Positions 16,113-23,367 of a stretch of 61,142 nucleotides of DNA are shown here, piece by piece (positions within the stretch are counted from its first letter, which is position 1; every line of letters starts with the position of its first letter). Origin of the DNA: Pseudomonas sp. P7548 (GTDB lineage Bacteria > Pseudomonadota > Gammaproteobacteria > Pseudomonadales > Pseudomonadaceae); the NCBI RefSeq assembly GCF_013386585.1, contig NZ_JACARO010000012.1, positions 1-61,142 of the forward strand, in the 5' to 3' direction. A program made the translations under genes and the position numbers. The notes under the pieces were generated by a model that was given only the letters and a program-made list of their open reading frames with translations, was not told the origin of the DNA and did no database searches.

Positions 16113-18770
16113 ATGCGCACCGAACAACCGAAGATGATCTACCTGAAGGACTATCAGGCGCCGGACTACCTGATCGACGAGACGCACCTGACCTTCGAGT
16201 TGTTCGAGGACCACAGCCTGGTCCACGCGCAGCTGGTGATGCGCCGCAACCCGGCGCGTGGCGCGGGCCTGCCGCCGCTGGTGCTGGATGGCCAGCAGCT
16301 GGAGCTGTTGAGCGTGAACCTGGCCGACCAGGAACTGACGGCCGCTGACTACCAGTTGACCGACAGCCACCTGACAGTGCACCCGCAGAGTGAGACCTTT
16401 ACCCTGGACACCACGGTAAAGATCCACCCGGAAACCAACACGGCGCTGGAAGGCTTGTACAAATCCAGCGGCATGTTCTGCACCCAGTGCGAAGCCGAAG
16501 GTTTCCGCAAGATCACCTATTACCTCGACCGCCCGGACGTGATGAGCACCTTCACCACCACGGTGATTGCTGAACAGCACAGCTACCCGGTGCTGCTGAG
16601 CAACGGCAACCCGATCGCCAGCGGCCCGGGCGAAGACGGCCGTCACTGGGCGACCTGGGAAGATCCGTTCAAGAAACCGGCGTACCTGTTTGCGCTGGTG
16701 GCCGGTGACCTGTGGTGCGTCGAAGACAGCTTCACCACCATGACCAACCGCACCGTGGCGCTGCGCATCTACGTCGAGCCGGAAAACATCGACAAGTGCC
16801 AGCACGCCATGACCAGCCTGAAGAAATCCATGCGCTGGGACGAAGAAACCTACGGCCGCGAGTACGACCTCGACATCTTCATGATCGTGGCGGTGAACGA
16901 CTTCAACATGGGCGCGATGGAGAACAAGGGCCTCAACATCTTCAACTCCAGCGCCGTGCTGGCCCGCGCCGAAACCGCCACCGACGCTGCGCACCAGCGC
17001 GTCGAGGCGATCGTCGCCCACGAATACTTCCACAACTGGTCGGGCAACCGCGTGACCTGCCGCGACTGGTTCCAGCTGTCGCTCAAGGAAGGGTTCACCG
17101 TGTTCCGTGATTCGGGCTTCTCTGCCGACATGAACTCGGCCACGGTCAAGCGGATCCAGGACGTGGCGTACCTGCGTACCCACCAGTTCGCCGAAGACGC
17201 CGGCCCGATGGCCCACGCGGTGCGCCCGGACAGCTTTATCGAGATCTCCAACTTCTACACCCTCACCGTGTATGAAAAGGGTTCGGAAGTGGTCGGCATG
17301 ATCCACACCTTGCTCGGCGCCGAAGGCTTCCGCAAAGGCAGCGACCTGTACTTCGAACGTCACGATGGCCAGGCGGTGACCTGCGACGATTTCATCAGGG
17401 CCATGGAAGACGCCAACGGCGCCGACTTGAGCCAGTTCAAGCGCTGGTACAGCCAGGCGGGTACGCCACGTTTGACAGTGAGCGAGTCCTATGACGCTGT
17501 GGCCAGGACCTACAGCCTGACCTTCCGCCAGAGCTGCCCGGAAACGCCGGACAAAGTTGAAAAGCTGCCGTTCGTGATCCCGGTCGAGCTGGGCTTGCTG
17601 GACGGGCAGGGCGCCGCTATCGCCTTGCGCCTGGCCGGTGAAGCGGCGGCAGGTGGTACGTCCCGCGTGATCTCCGTAACCGAGGCCGAGCAGACCTTCA
17701 CTTTCCTCGACATCGCCGAACAGCCGTTGCCATCGCTGCTGCGCGGTTTTTCGGCGCCGGTGAAACTGAGCTTCCCGTACAACCGCGACCAACTGATGTT
17801 CCTGATGCAGCACGACAGCGATGGTTTCAACCGCTGGGATGCGGGCCAGCAACTGTCGGTGCAAGTGTTGCAGGAGCTGATTGGCCAGCATCAGGCCGGC
17901 CAGCCGCTGAAGCTGGATCAGCGCCTGATCGACGCGCTGCGCACGGTGCTCAGTGATGAGTCGCTGGACCAGGCGATGGTTGCCGAGATGCTCTCGCTGC
18001 CGAGCGAAGCCTACCTCACCGAAATCAGCGAAGTGGCGGATGTAGAGGCCATTCACACGGCCCGCGAGTTCGCCCGCAAGCAATTGGCCGATCAGTTGTT
18101 CGAAGGCTTGTGGCTGCGTTACCAGGCCAATCGCGAGCTGTCGAAGACGACCCCGTACGTGGCCGCTGCCGAGCACTTTGCCCGTCGCGCCTTGCAGAAC
18201 ATCGCGTTGTCTTACCTGATGCTCAGTGGCAAGCCTGAAGTGTTGGCGGCCACCTTGGATCAGTTCGACACCAGCGACAACATGACCGAGCGCCTGACGG
18301 CACTGGCGGTGCTGGTGAATTCGCCGTTCGAGGCGGAAAAAGCCCAGGCCCTGGCGGTGTTTGCCGAGAACTTCAAGGATAACCCTCTGGTCATGGACCA
18401 GTGGTTCAGCGTGCAGGCCGGCAGTGTGTTGCCGGGCGGGCTCGCGCGGGTCAAGGCGCTGATGGAGCACCCTGCGTTCAACATCAAGAACCCGAACAAG
18501 GTGCGGGCACTGGTGGGCGCATTCGCCGGTCAGAACCTGATCAACTTCCATGCGGCCGATGGCTCGGGGTATCGCTTCCTGGCAGACCTGGTGATCCAGC
18601 TGAACGGGTTCAACCCGCAGATCGCCTCGCGCCAACTGGCGCCGTTGACCCGCTGGCGCAAATACGACGGTGCGCGCCAGGCCTTGATGAAGGCCGAATT
18701 GGAGCGCATTCGTGGCTCGGGTGAGCTGTCCAGCGATGTGTTTGAGGTGGTCAGCAAAAGCCTTGCCTAA
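16113..18770 (+). CDS. pepN: aminopeptidase N
   Basis: PepN is a cytosolic M1 zinc aminopeptidase that removes N-terminal residues from peptides. The 885-residue product has the exopeptidase motif GAMEN at 267-271, the zinc site HEYFH at 303-307 with the third ligand Glu326 (LSLKEG), and the catalytic Tyr region after it. Length matches E. coli PepN. AGAAGGA sits 7 bases before the ATG at 16113, so this start is preferred to the in-frame ATG at 16104. A strong terminator follows. Confidence 0.96.
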   Translation: MRTEQPKMIYLKDYQAPDYLIDETHLTFELFEDHSLVHAQLVMRRNPARGAGLPPLVLDGQQLELLSVNLADQELTAADYQLTDSHLTVHPQSETFTLDTTVKIHPETNTALEGLYKSSGMFCTQCEAEGFRKITYYLDRPDVMSTFTTTVIAEQHSYPVLLSNGNPIASGPGEDGRHWATWEDPFKKPAYLFALVAGDLWCVEDSFTTMTNRTVALRIYVEPENIDKCQHAMTSLKKSMRWDEETYGREYDLDIFMIVAVNDFNMGAMENKGLNIFNSSAVLARAETATDAAHQRVEAIVAHEYFHNWSGNRVTCRDWFQLSLKEGFTVFRDSGFSADMNSATVKRIQDVAYLRTHQFAEDAGPMAHAVRPDSFIEISNFYTLTVYEKGSEVVGMIHTLLGAEGFRKGSDLYFERHDGQAVTCDDFIRAMEDANGADLSQFKRWYSQAGTPRLTVSESYDAVARTYSLTFRQSCPETPDKVEKLPFVIPVELGLLDGQGAAIALRLAGEAAAGGTSRVISVTEAEQTFTFLDIAEQPLPSLLRGFSAPVKLSFPYNRDQLMFLMQHDSDGFNRWDAGQQLSVQVLQELIGQHQAGQPLKLDQRLIDALRTVLSDESLDQAMVAEMLSLPSEAYLTEISEVADVEAIHTAREFARKQLADQLFEGLWLRYQANRELSKTTPYVAAAEHFARRALQNIALSYLMLSGKPEVLAATLDQFDTSDNMTERLTALAVLVNSPFEAEKAQALAVFAENFKDNPLVMDQWFSVQAGSVLPGGLARVKALMEHPAFNIKNPNKVRALVGAFAGQNLINFHAADGSGYRFLADLVIQLNGFNPQIASRQLAPLTRWRKYDGARQALMKAELERIRGSGELSSDVFEVVSKSLA

Positions 18771-18784
18771 TCATTCCGTGTAAT

Positions 18785-18814
18785 GAAAAACGGCCCGTTC
18801 GGGCCGTTTTTTTG
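18785..18814 (+). terminator. Rho-independent terminator after pepN
   Basis: AAAACGGCCC GTTC GGGCCGTTTT forms a compact hairpin followed by seven T residues and flanked by A residues. It lies between the convergent pepN and aldo/keto reductase genes, 15 bases after pepN, and probably serves both strands. Confidence 0.92.
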
Positions 18815-18816
18815 TC

Positions 18817-19863
18817 TCAAATAACCGGTGGCCGTGGGGTGTCCAGCAGATTATCGACCGGGAACCGTTCGGCGATGATGCCGTGGGGCACGCCCAATGG
18901 AATCGCGCTGGCGGTATCCAGGCGCGTCACCTGTTCAGCAGATAACACCACATTCAGGGCGCCGAGGGTGGCGTCCAGCTGGGCGCGGGTGCGTGAGCCG
19001 AGGATCGGGATCAGCGCGGTGGTGGAGCGTCGGGCTTTCTCGCGCAGCCAGGCGATGGCGACGTGGGTCGGCGTGGCGTCCAGTTCGGCGGCCACTGCCA
19101 GCAGGGTGTCGAGCACTGCCGTTTCGCGGGCACTTTTCTCGGCGTGGATCAGCATGCCCAGCTTGTTGGCGCGGTTATCGCCTTGGCTCTCACGGTACTT
19201 GCCGGTGAGAAAACCGCCACCCAACGGCGACCACAGCGTGGCGGCCAGGCCCAGGGCTTCGGCCATCGGCAGCAATTCGCGGTCGGCGGTGCGTTCGGCC
19301 AGGCTGTATTCCACCTGGATGCCGATGATGGGTGAAAAGTTGCGCACTTCCGCCAACAGGTCGGCACGGGCAATGCGCCAGGCGGGGAAGTTGGACAGGC
19401 CGGCGTAGTGGATCTTGCCTGCACGCACCAGGTCGTCGAAGCCGCGCAGGATCTCTTCCATGGGCGTGACGTTGTCGCTCATGTGCGCCCAGAGCAGGTC
19501 GATGTGGTCGGTGTTCAGACGCTTGAGGCTTTCTTCCACGGCCCGCACCATGTTCTTGCGGTTGTTGCCGACCTTGATCGTGTCGGCATCGGCTGGTTGG
19601 GTGCGCAGGGTGTATTTGGTGGCGACCACCAGGTTGTCACGCTCTGAGGCAATGAACTCGCCCAGCAATTCTTCCGCCTGGCCGAATTGGTAGCCGTTGG
19701 CGGTATCGAGGAAGTTGCCGCCGGCCTCAAGGTAGCCATCGAACATCTGCTTGGCTTCGTCTCGCTCGGCGCCATGCCCCCAGCCCGTACCAAAATTCCC
19801 CGTGCCCAATGCCAGTTCCGAGACCTGCAGACCGCTGCGGCGGCCAAAGACTTTATTGCGCAT
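18817..19863 (-). CDS. aldo/keto reductase
   Basis: This 348-residue NADPH-dependent oxidoreductase has the TIM-barrel family motifs in order: LALGTGNFG, FLDTANGYQFGQAEELLG (catalytic Asp and Tyr), catalytic Lys in VVATKYTLR, then LLWAHMSD in place of the usual LxxxHxxD, and nucleotide-binding IPILGSRT near the end. The substrate is unknown. The ATG at 19863 has AGGAG five bases upstream and is preferred to the GTG at 19869. It is divergent from the WYL regulator, which may control it. Confidence 0.92.
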   Translation of the reverse strand: MRNKVFGRRSGLQVSELALGTGNFGTGWGHGAERDEAKQMFDGYLEAGGNFLDTANGYQFGQAEELLGEFIASERDNLVVATKYTLRTQPADADTIKVGNNRKNMVRAVEESLKRLNTDHIDLLWAHMSDNVTPMEEILRGFDDLVRAGKIHYAGLSNFPAWRIARADLLAEVRNFSPIIGIQVEYSLAERTADRELLPMAEALGLAATLWSPLGGGFLTGKYRESQGDNRANKLGMLIHAEKSARETAVLDTLLAVAAELDATPTHVAIAWLREKARRSTTALIPILGSRTRAQLDATLGALNVVLSAEQVTRLDTASAIPLGVPHGIIAERFPVDNLLDTPRPPVI

Positions 19864-19959
19864 ACACACTCCTTGACGCTCAGGTGTTGTTTAAATGTTT
19901 TGTGACATTTAAATAATATGATCGCGGTAATTTATTTGGTCAAGGGGCTTTTTTACTGC

Positions 19960-19974
19960 TGACATTTTCTGACA
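19960..19974. promoter_or_regulatory. direct repeat TGACA-N5-TGACA, possible regulator site
   Basis: TGACATTTTCTGACA lies in the gap between the aldo/keto reductase and the YafY-type regulator. The same arrangement, TGACAAAAACTGACA, is found at 20727-20741 on the other side of the regulator gene. Two copies flanking a regulator suggest an operator; no binding data can be inferred from sequence alone. Confidence 0.4.
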
Positions 19975-20022
19975 GGGCGCTCTGTTAAGCTGCGGCACGT
20001 TTTTCTTCTCGGCGGGATCACC

Positions 20023-20739
20023 GTGTCACGTACCACAAGATTGCTGACGTTGCTCCAGGCCCTGCGCGGCAAGAAACGCCCGGTGACGGCCGCCGTGTTG
20101 GCCGAACAACTGGAAGTGTCCGAACGCACGCTGTACCGCGACATTGCCGAGTTGACCGCCCTGGGCGCGCCGATCTTCGGTGAGGCCGGGGTAGGGTATG
20201 TGTTGCGCAGTGGGCTGTTCCTGCCGCCATTGATGCTGAATGCCGAGGAAACCGAAGCCATCGTGCTCGGCTTGCGCTACGTGGACCAGCGCGGCGACGA
20301 CGTGCTGAGCCGTGCCGCCGCCAACGCCCTGGCAAAGATCGCCGACGTGCTCGACCCTTCCGCTCAGGAAGCCCTGCGCAACCCGACGTTGTTGCCCGGC
20401 CCGCCGGGTTTTGGCTACCCGGAAAACCGGGTGCCGCTCAACGTGTTCCGCGAGGCCATTCGCAACCAGTCCAAGCTGTATATCGACTACGCCGACGCCA
20501 GCCAATCCCAGAGCCAGCGCCTGGTGTGGCCGTTGGCCCTGGGTTTTCTCAATGAGGTGCGCGTGATTGTGGCCTGGTGTGAATTGCGCGGGGCCTATCG
20601 CACCTTTCGCACCGACCGCGTGGCCGCTGCCGAAACTACCGGTGAACGCTACCCGGGGCGGCGCAGCGACCTGTTGCGGGGCTGGCGCAAGCTGATGGAG
20701 CAGCAGCACGACGGCCCGTTTACTCCTGACAAAAACTGA
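20023..20739 (+). CDS. YafY-type HTH/WYL domain transcriptional regulator
   Basis: This 238-residue regulator has an N-terminal HTH_11 (DeoR-like) domain at about 5-60 (VTAAVLAEQLEVSERTLYRDI) and a C-terminal WYL effector-binding domain at ~135-225. The start is GTG at 20023, as the protein aligns from MSRTTRLL and GGCGGGA precedes it. It is divergent from the aldo/keto reductase and 51 bases before the NTF2-like gene. Repeated TGACA-N5-TGACA motifs on both sides suggest it controls itself and these neighbours. Confidence 0.9.
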   Translation: MSRTTRLLTLLQALRGKKRPVTAAVLAEQLEVSERTLYRDIAELTALGAPIFGEAGVGYVLRSGLFLPPLMLNAEETEAIVLGLRYVDQRGDDVLSRAAANALAKIADVLDPSAQEALRNPTLLPGPPGFGYPENRVPLNVFREAIRNQSKLYIDYADASQSQSQRLVWPLALGFLNEVRVIVAWCELRGAYRTFRTDRVAAAETTGERYPGRRSDLLRGWRKLMEQQHDGPFTPDKN

Positions 20740-20741
20740 CA
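20727..20741. promoter_or_regulatory. second TGACA-N5-TGACA repeat, overlapping the regulator's stop
   Basis: TGACAAAAACTGACA spans the last codons and stop (TGA 20737-20739) of the WYL regulator. It lies 50 bases before the NTF2-like gene. It matches the motif at 19960-19974 in repeat sequence and spacing. Confidence 0.4.
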
Positions 20742-20790
20742 CAACCCTGGCTTAGCATGGCGCCATAAATCATCAAAAAGGAGCTGTGTC

Positions 20791-21126
20791 ATGTCTCTTC
20801 CTGAATTGGCCCCGGCCATCCTGGCCTACATTGCGGCGACCAATACGCGCGACACTTCAGCTGTTGCCCAGTGTTTTGCCGACGATGCCAACGTGTTCGA
20901 CGAGGGCGAGCATCAGGTGGGTACGGCCGCCATTGCACGCTGGATGGAAGACACGGGGCGCCGTTACCAGCCACGGGTCGAAGTGCTCAATGTGCAGCAC
21001 CGCACGGGCAAGGTGCTGGTCAGCAACGTGGTGTCCGGCAACTTCCCCGGCAGCCCGCTGGAGCTTCGCTATACGTTTCGCCTGAACGAGCAGGGCAAGA
21101 TTTCGCGCCTGGACATCTCGCTGTAA
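20791..21126 (+). CDS. NTF2-like / SnoaL-like protein
   Basis: This 111-residue protein fits the NTF2-like cone fold: an N-terminal helix (LAPAILAYIAATNTRDTSAVAQCFADDANVFD, split by ADDA), then GEHQVGTAAIARWM and C-terminal beta strands. Members bind or convert small hydrophobic molecules, but no catalytic residues can be assigned here. AAAGGAG lies 8 bases before the ATG. It may be controlled by the WYL regulator upstream. It ends 15 bases before zapE. Confidence 0.85.
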   Translation: MSLPELAPAILAYIAATNTRDTSAVAQCFADDANVFDEGEHQVGTAAIARWMEDTGRRYQPRVEVLNVQHRTGKVLVSNVVSGNFPGSPLELRYTFRLNEQGKISRLDISL

Positions 21127-21141
21127 GCCATACTGGCGCCC

Positions 21142-22263
21142 ATGACTTTCGATTCCCCGCTCGCCGCTTACCAACACGCCATCGCCCAGCAGGGTTTTGT
21201 TGCCGACGACGCCCAGCGCCGGGCGGTGCAGGCCCTGCAAGCCTGTCACGAGGCTTTGCACCAAGGGCGCTCACCGATCACCGGGGTTTACCTGTGGGGG
21301 CCGGTGGGTCGGGGCAAGACCTGGCTGATGGACCAGTTCTACCAAAGCCTGCGGGTGCCCGCGCGGCGCCAGCACTTTCACCACTTCATGGGCTGGGTGC
21401 ACCAGCGTTCGTTCCAGCTCACGGGCATATCGGACCCGCTGCAGGCGCTGGCCCGCGAACTGAGCCGGGAAGTGCGGGTGTTGTGTTTCGATGAGCTGTT
21501 CGTCAACGACATCGGCGACGCAATCATCCTCGGTCGCTTGTTCCAAGTGATGTTCGACGAGGGCGTGGTGATGGTCTGCACGTCCAACCAGCCACCCGAC
21601 CAGTTGTACGCCGATGGCTTCAACCGCGAACGCTTCTTGCCGGGGATCGCGGCCATCAAGCAACACATGCAGGTGGTGGCGGTGGATGGGGGTGAGGATC
21701 ACCGTCTGCATCCGGGGGAGGGTGTGCAGCGTTATTGGGTGAACGAGCCAGGCGCCCTCGCCAGGGTATTCCAGCAATTGACCCCAGGGCAGGCGGTGCG
21801 CAGCGGGCCGGTCACCGTCGGCTATCGCACGATTGTGGCCATGCAGGCCAGCGAGACGGTGCTGTGGTGCCGCTACGCCGACCTGTGCGAGCAGCCTTTT
21901 GCCGCCATGGATTTCATGCTGCTGTGTGACCGCTTCCAGGCGATCCTGTTGGGGGAGGTGCCCAACCTGAGCGCGCAGAAGCGTCCGGGGCGGATTGCCC
22001 GTGGCACCGAAGACGGTGCTCAGCGGGTGGTGGCGGGCGACCGTGAGTTGCCGGAGTTGTCGGTGCACGACGACAGTGTGCGGCGTTTCATTGCGCTGGT
22101 GGATGAATGCTACGACCGCAAGGTGCCGTTGTTCATCGAAGCCAGGGTTGCCCTTGAAGCGCTCTATACCGAAGGTTATCTGGAGTTTGCCTTCCGGCGC
22201 ACCTTGAGCCGTCTGCAAGAGATGCAGCTGCAGCGCTTTGGGATGTCGGAAAAATCCGCTTGA
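21142..22263 (+). CDS. zapE: cell division ATPase ZapE (AFG1-like)
   Basis: ZapE is an AFG1-type ATPase that associates with the Z-ring and influences FtsZ assembly under stress. The 373-residue product has Walker A at 53-60 (GPVGRGKT), a Walker B-type LCFDELFVNDIGDA, and the sensor TSNQPPDQLYADGFNRERFLP typical of AFG1 proteins. Pseudomonas genomes often hold a main zapE near other division genes; this may be a second copy, which cannot be judged here. Confidence 0.9.
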   Translation: MTFDSPLAAYQHAIAQQGFVADDAQRRAVQALQACHEALHQGRSPITGVYLWGPVGRGKTWLMDQFYQSLRVPARRQHFHHFMGWVHQRSFQLTGISDPLQALARELSREVRVLCFDELFVNDIGDAIILGRLFQVMFDEGVVMVCTSNQPPDQLYADGFNRERFLPGIAAIKQHMQVVAVDGGEDHRLHPGEGVQRYWVNEPGALARVFQQLTPGQAVRSGPVTVGYRTIVAMQASETVLWCRYADLCEQPFAAMDFMLLCDRFQAILLGEVPNLSAQKRPGRIARGTEDGAQRVVAGDRELPELSVHDDSVRRFIALVDECYDRKVPLFIEARVALEALYTEGYLEFAFRRTLSRLQEMQLQRFGMSEKSA

Positions 22264-22413
22264 AACACCGTGCGTGCTTTTTGGGTGCGCCCAGTTTTTG
22301 CACTTTCTGGCACGTATTTCTGGTTAATCGTCTTCATCTACTGCCGACGCCACGCTTACAATCGTGCCCCTTAAAGGGAATCGACTCCCAGGTTGTCGTT
22401 ATCGAGGAAGGCC

Positions 22414-22905
22414 ATGGACACCCCAGACGTTCTGGTGCTGCAAGCCAGCTACACCAACCCTGTGCACGCCGAGGCCATCGGTCGAGTGCTCGATCACTAT
22501 GCGCAAGACCCGATGGGCGGTGGCCATGCCTTGCCGGCCGACCTCTTGCAGCAACTGCCCACCGAACTGGCCAAGCGTCCCCATGCATTCAGCGTGCTGG
22601 CGTTTGTCGGTGGTGAGCCGGCGGGGTTGGTCAATTGCTTCGAGGGGTTTTCCACGTTTGCCTGTCGCCCACTGGTCAACGTCCACGATGTGGTGGTGAT
22701 GAATCAGTTCCGAGGCCTGGGGCTGAGCCAGAAGATGCTGCAGAAGGTCGAGGAAATCGCCCGCCAACGCGGTTGCTGCAAGATCACCCTGGAAGTGCTT
22801 GAGGGTAATGAAGTGGCGCAGGCAGCTTATCGAAAGTTTGGTTTTGATGACTCAAAGTTTGATCCTGCTTATGGCCGCATGTTGTTCTGGAATAAACCGC
22901 TTTAA
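22414..22905 (+). CDS. GNAT family N-acetyltransferase
   Basis: This 163-residue protein has the GNAT fold signatures: LVNVHDVVVMNQFRGLGLSQKML (acetyl-CoA loop of the Q/RxxGxG/A type, here RGLGLS) and the terminal EVLEGNEVAQAAYRKFGF. The acceptor is unknown. GAGGAAG lies 6 bases before the ATG at 22414; the frame is open to 22393 but without better evidence. It has 150 bases of upstream gap and likely its own promoter. Confidence 0.88.
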   Translation: MDTPDVLVLQASYTNPVHAEAIGRVLDHYAQDPMGGGHALPADLLQQLPTELAKRPHAFSVLAFVGGEPAGLVNCFEGFSTFACRPLVNVHDVVVMNQFRGLGLSQKMLQKVEEIARQRGCCKITLEVLEGNEVAQAAYRKFGFDDSKFDPAYGRMLFWNKPL

Positions 22906-22917
22906 TAAATAAAGTTC

Positions 22918-22946
22918 AAAAAAAAGGCGCCACACAGTGGCGCCAA
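22918..22946 (-). terminator. Rho-independent terminator of the minus-strand small secreted protein gene
   Basis: GGCGCCAC ACA GTGGCGCC (22926-22944) is a perfect hairpin. The run of A residues on its left becomes a U-tract on the minus strand, so it ends transcription coming from the gene at 22995-23219. It may also end the GNAT transcript less efficiently. Confidence 0.85.
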
Positions 22947-22994
22947 GTAGACCTTAGCCATAGGAGCGGAATGGCAGAGGGTATTACGGTTGAA

Positions 22995-23219
22995 TCAGGA
23001 GTTCGGTTGTTGCTCGGCGCTGGATTGATCGGCGCTGTCTTTTTTCATGCTCTTGCCATCGGCGATGGCTGTTTGATCGGTGGTACCGTGAAGCTTCTGC
23101 TGAACGAAGGTGAAGTTGTTGTAGAACTCCTTAGAACGCTCTGAACCGCCTTCTGCAAAGGCAGCAACGGAGGTCAGGGTCATCAGTCCGGCAAGCATCA
23201 AAGTCGAAAGTTTCATCAT
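22995..23219 (-). CDS. small secreted protein, PtrA N-terminal-domain-like
   Basis: This 74-residue protein has a clear Sec signal peptide (MMKLSTLMLAGLMTLTSVAA, cleavage after AFA) and a short polar mature part starting EGGSERSKEFYNNF. From memory this resembles small Pseudomonas proteins annotated as carrying the PtrA (type III repressor A) N-terminal domain; the match is not tested. The ATG pair at 23219/23216 is preferred to the far-upstream frame because the signal peptide starts there and GGGA precedes it. It has its own terminator and lies beside a Fur-box-preceded TonB receptor. Confidence 0.7.
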   Translation of the reverse strand: MMKLSTLMLAGLMTLTSVAAFAEGGSERSKEFYNNFTFVQQKLHGTTDQTAIADGKSMKKDSADQSSAEQQPNS

Positions 23220-23367
23220 CGGTATTCCCATATAGTGTGATCGGTGTCTGTTCACTCGGATCAGACTCGTGGGGCCGATTATGTGGAGGGAGGATTAAGT
23301 CAGGCTTAATAGAATGGCTTCCAACCTTAACGTTTTTGTTAAGTTTGGAAGCCTTGGTTGAATGCTT

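Noticed and set aside
16107..18635. 842-residue minus-strand open frame opposite pepN
   Set aside because: It is antisense to a clear aminopeptidase N with intact zinc site, and its composition is the usual shadow type.
22308..22325. TGGCACGTATTTCTGG as a sigma-54 promoter before the GNAT gene
   Set aside because: The -24 half is perfect, but the -12 position reads TG where GC is required.
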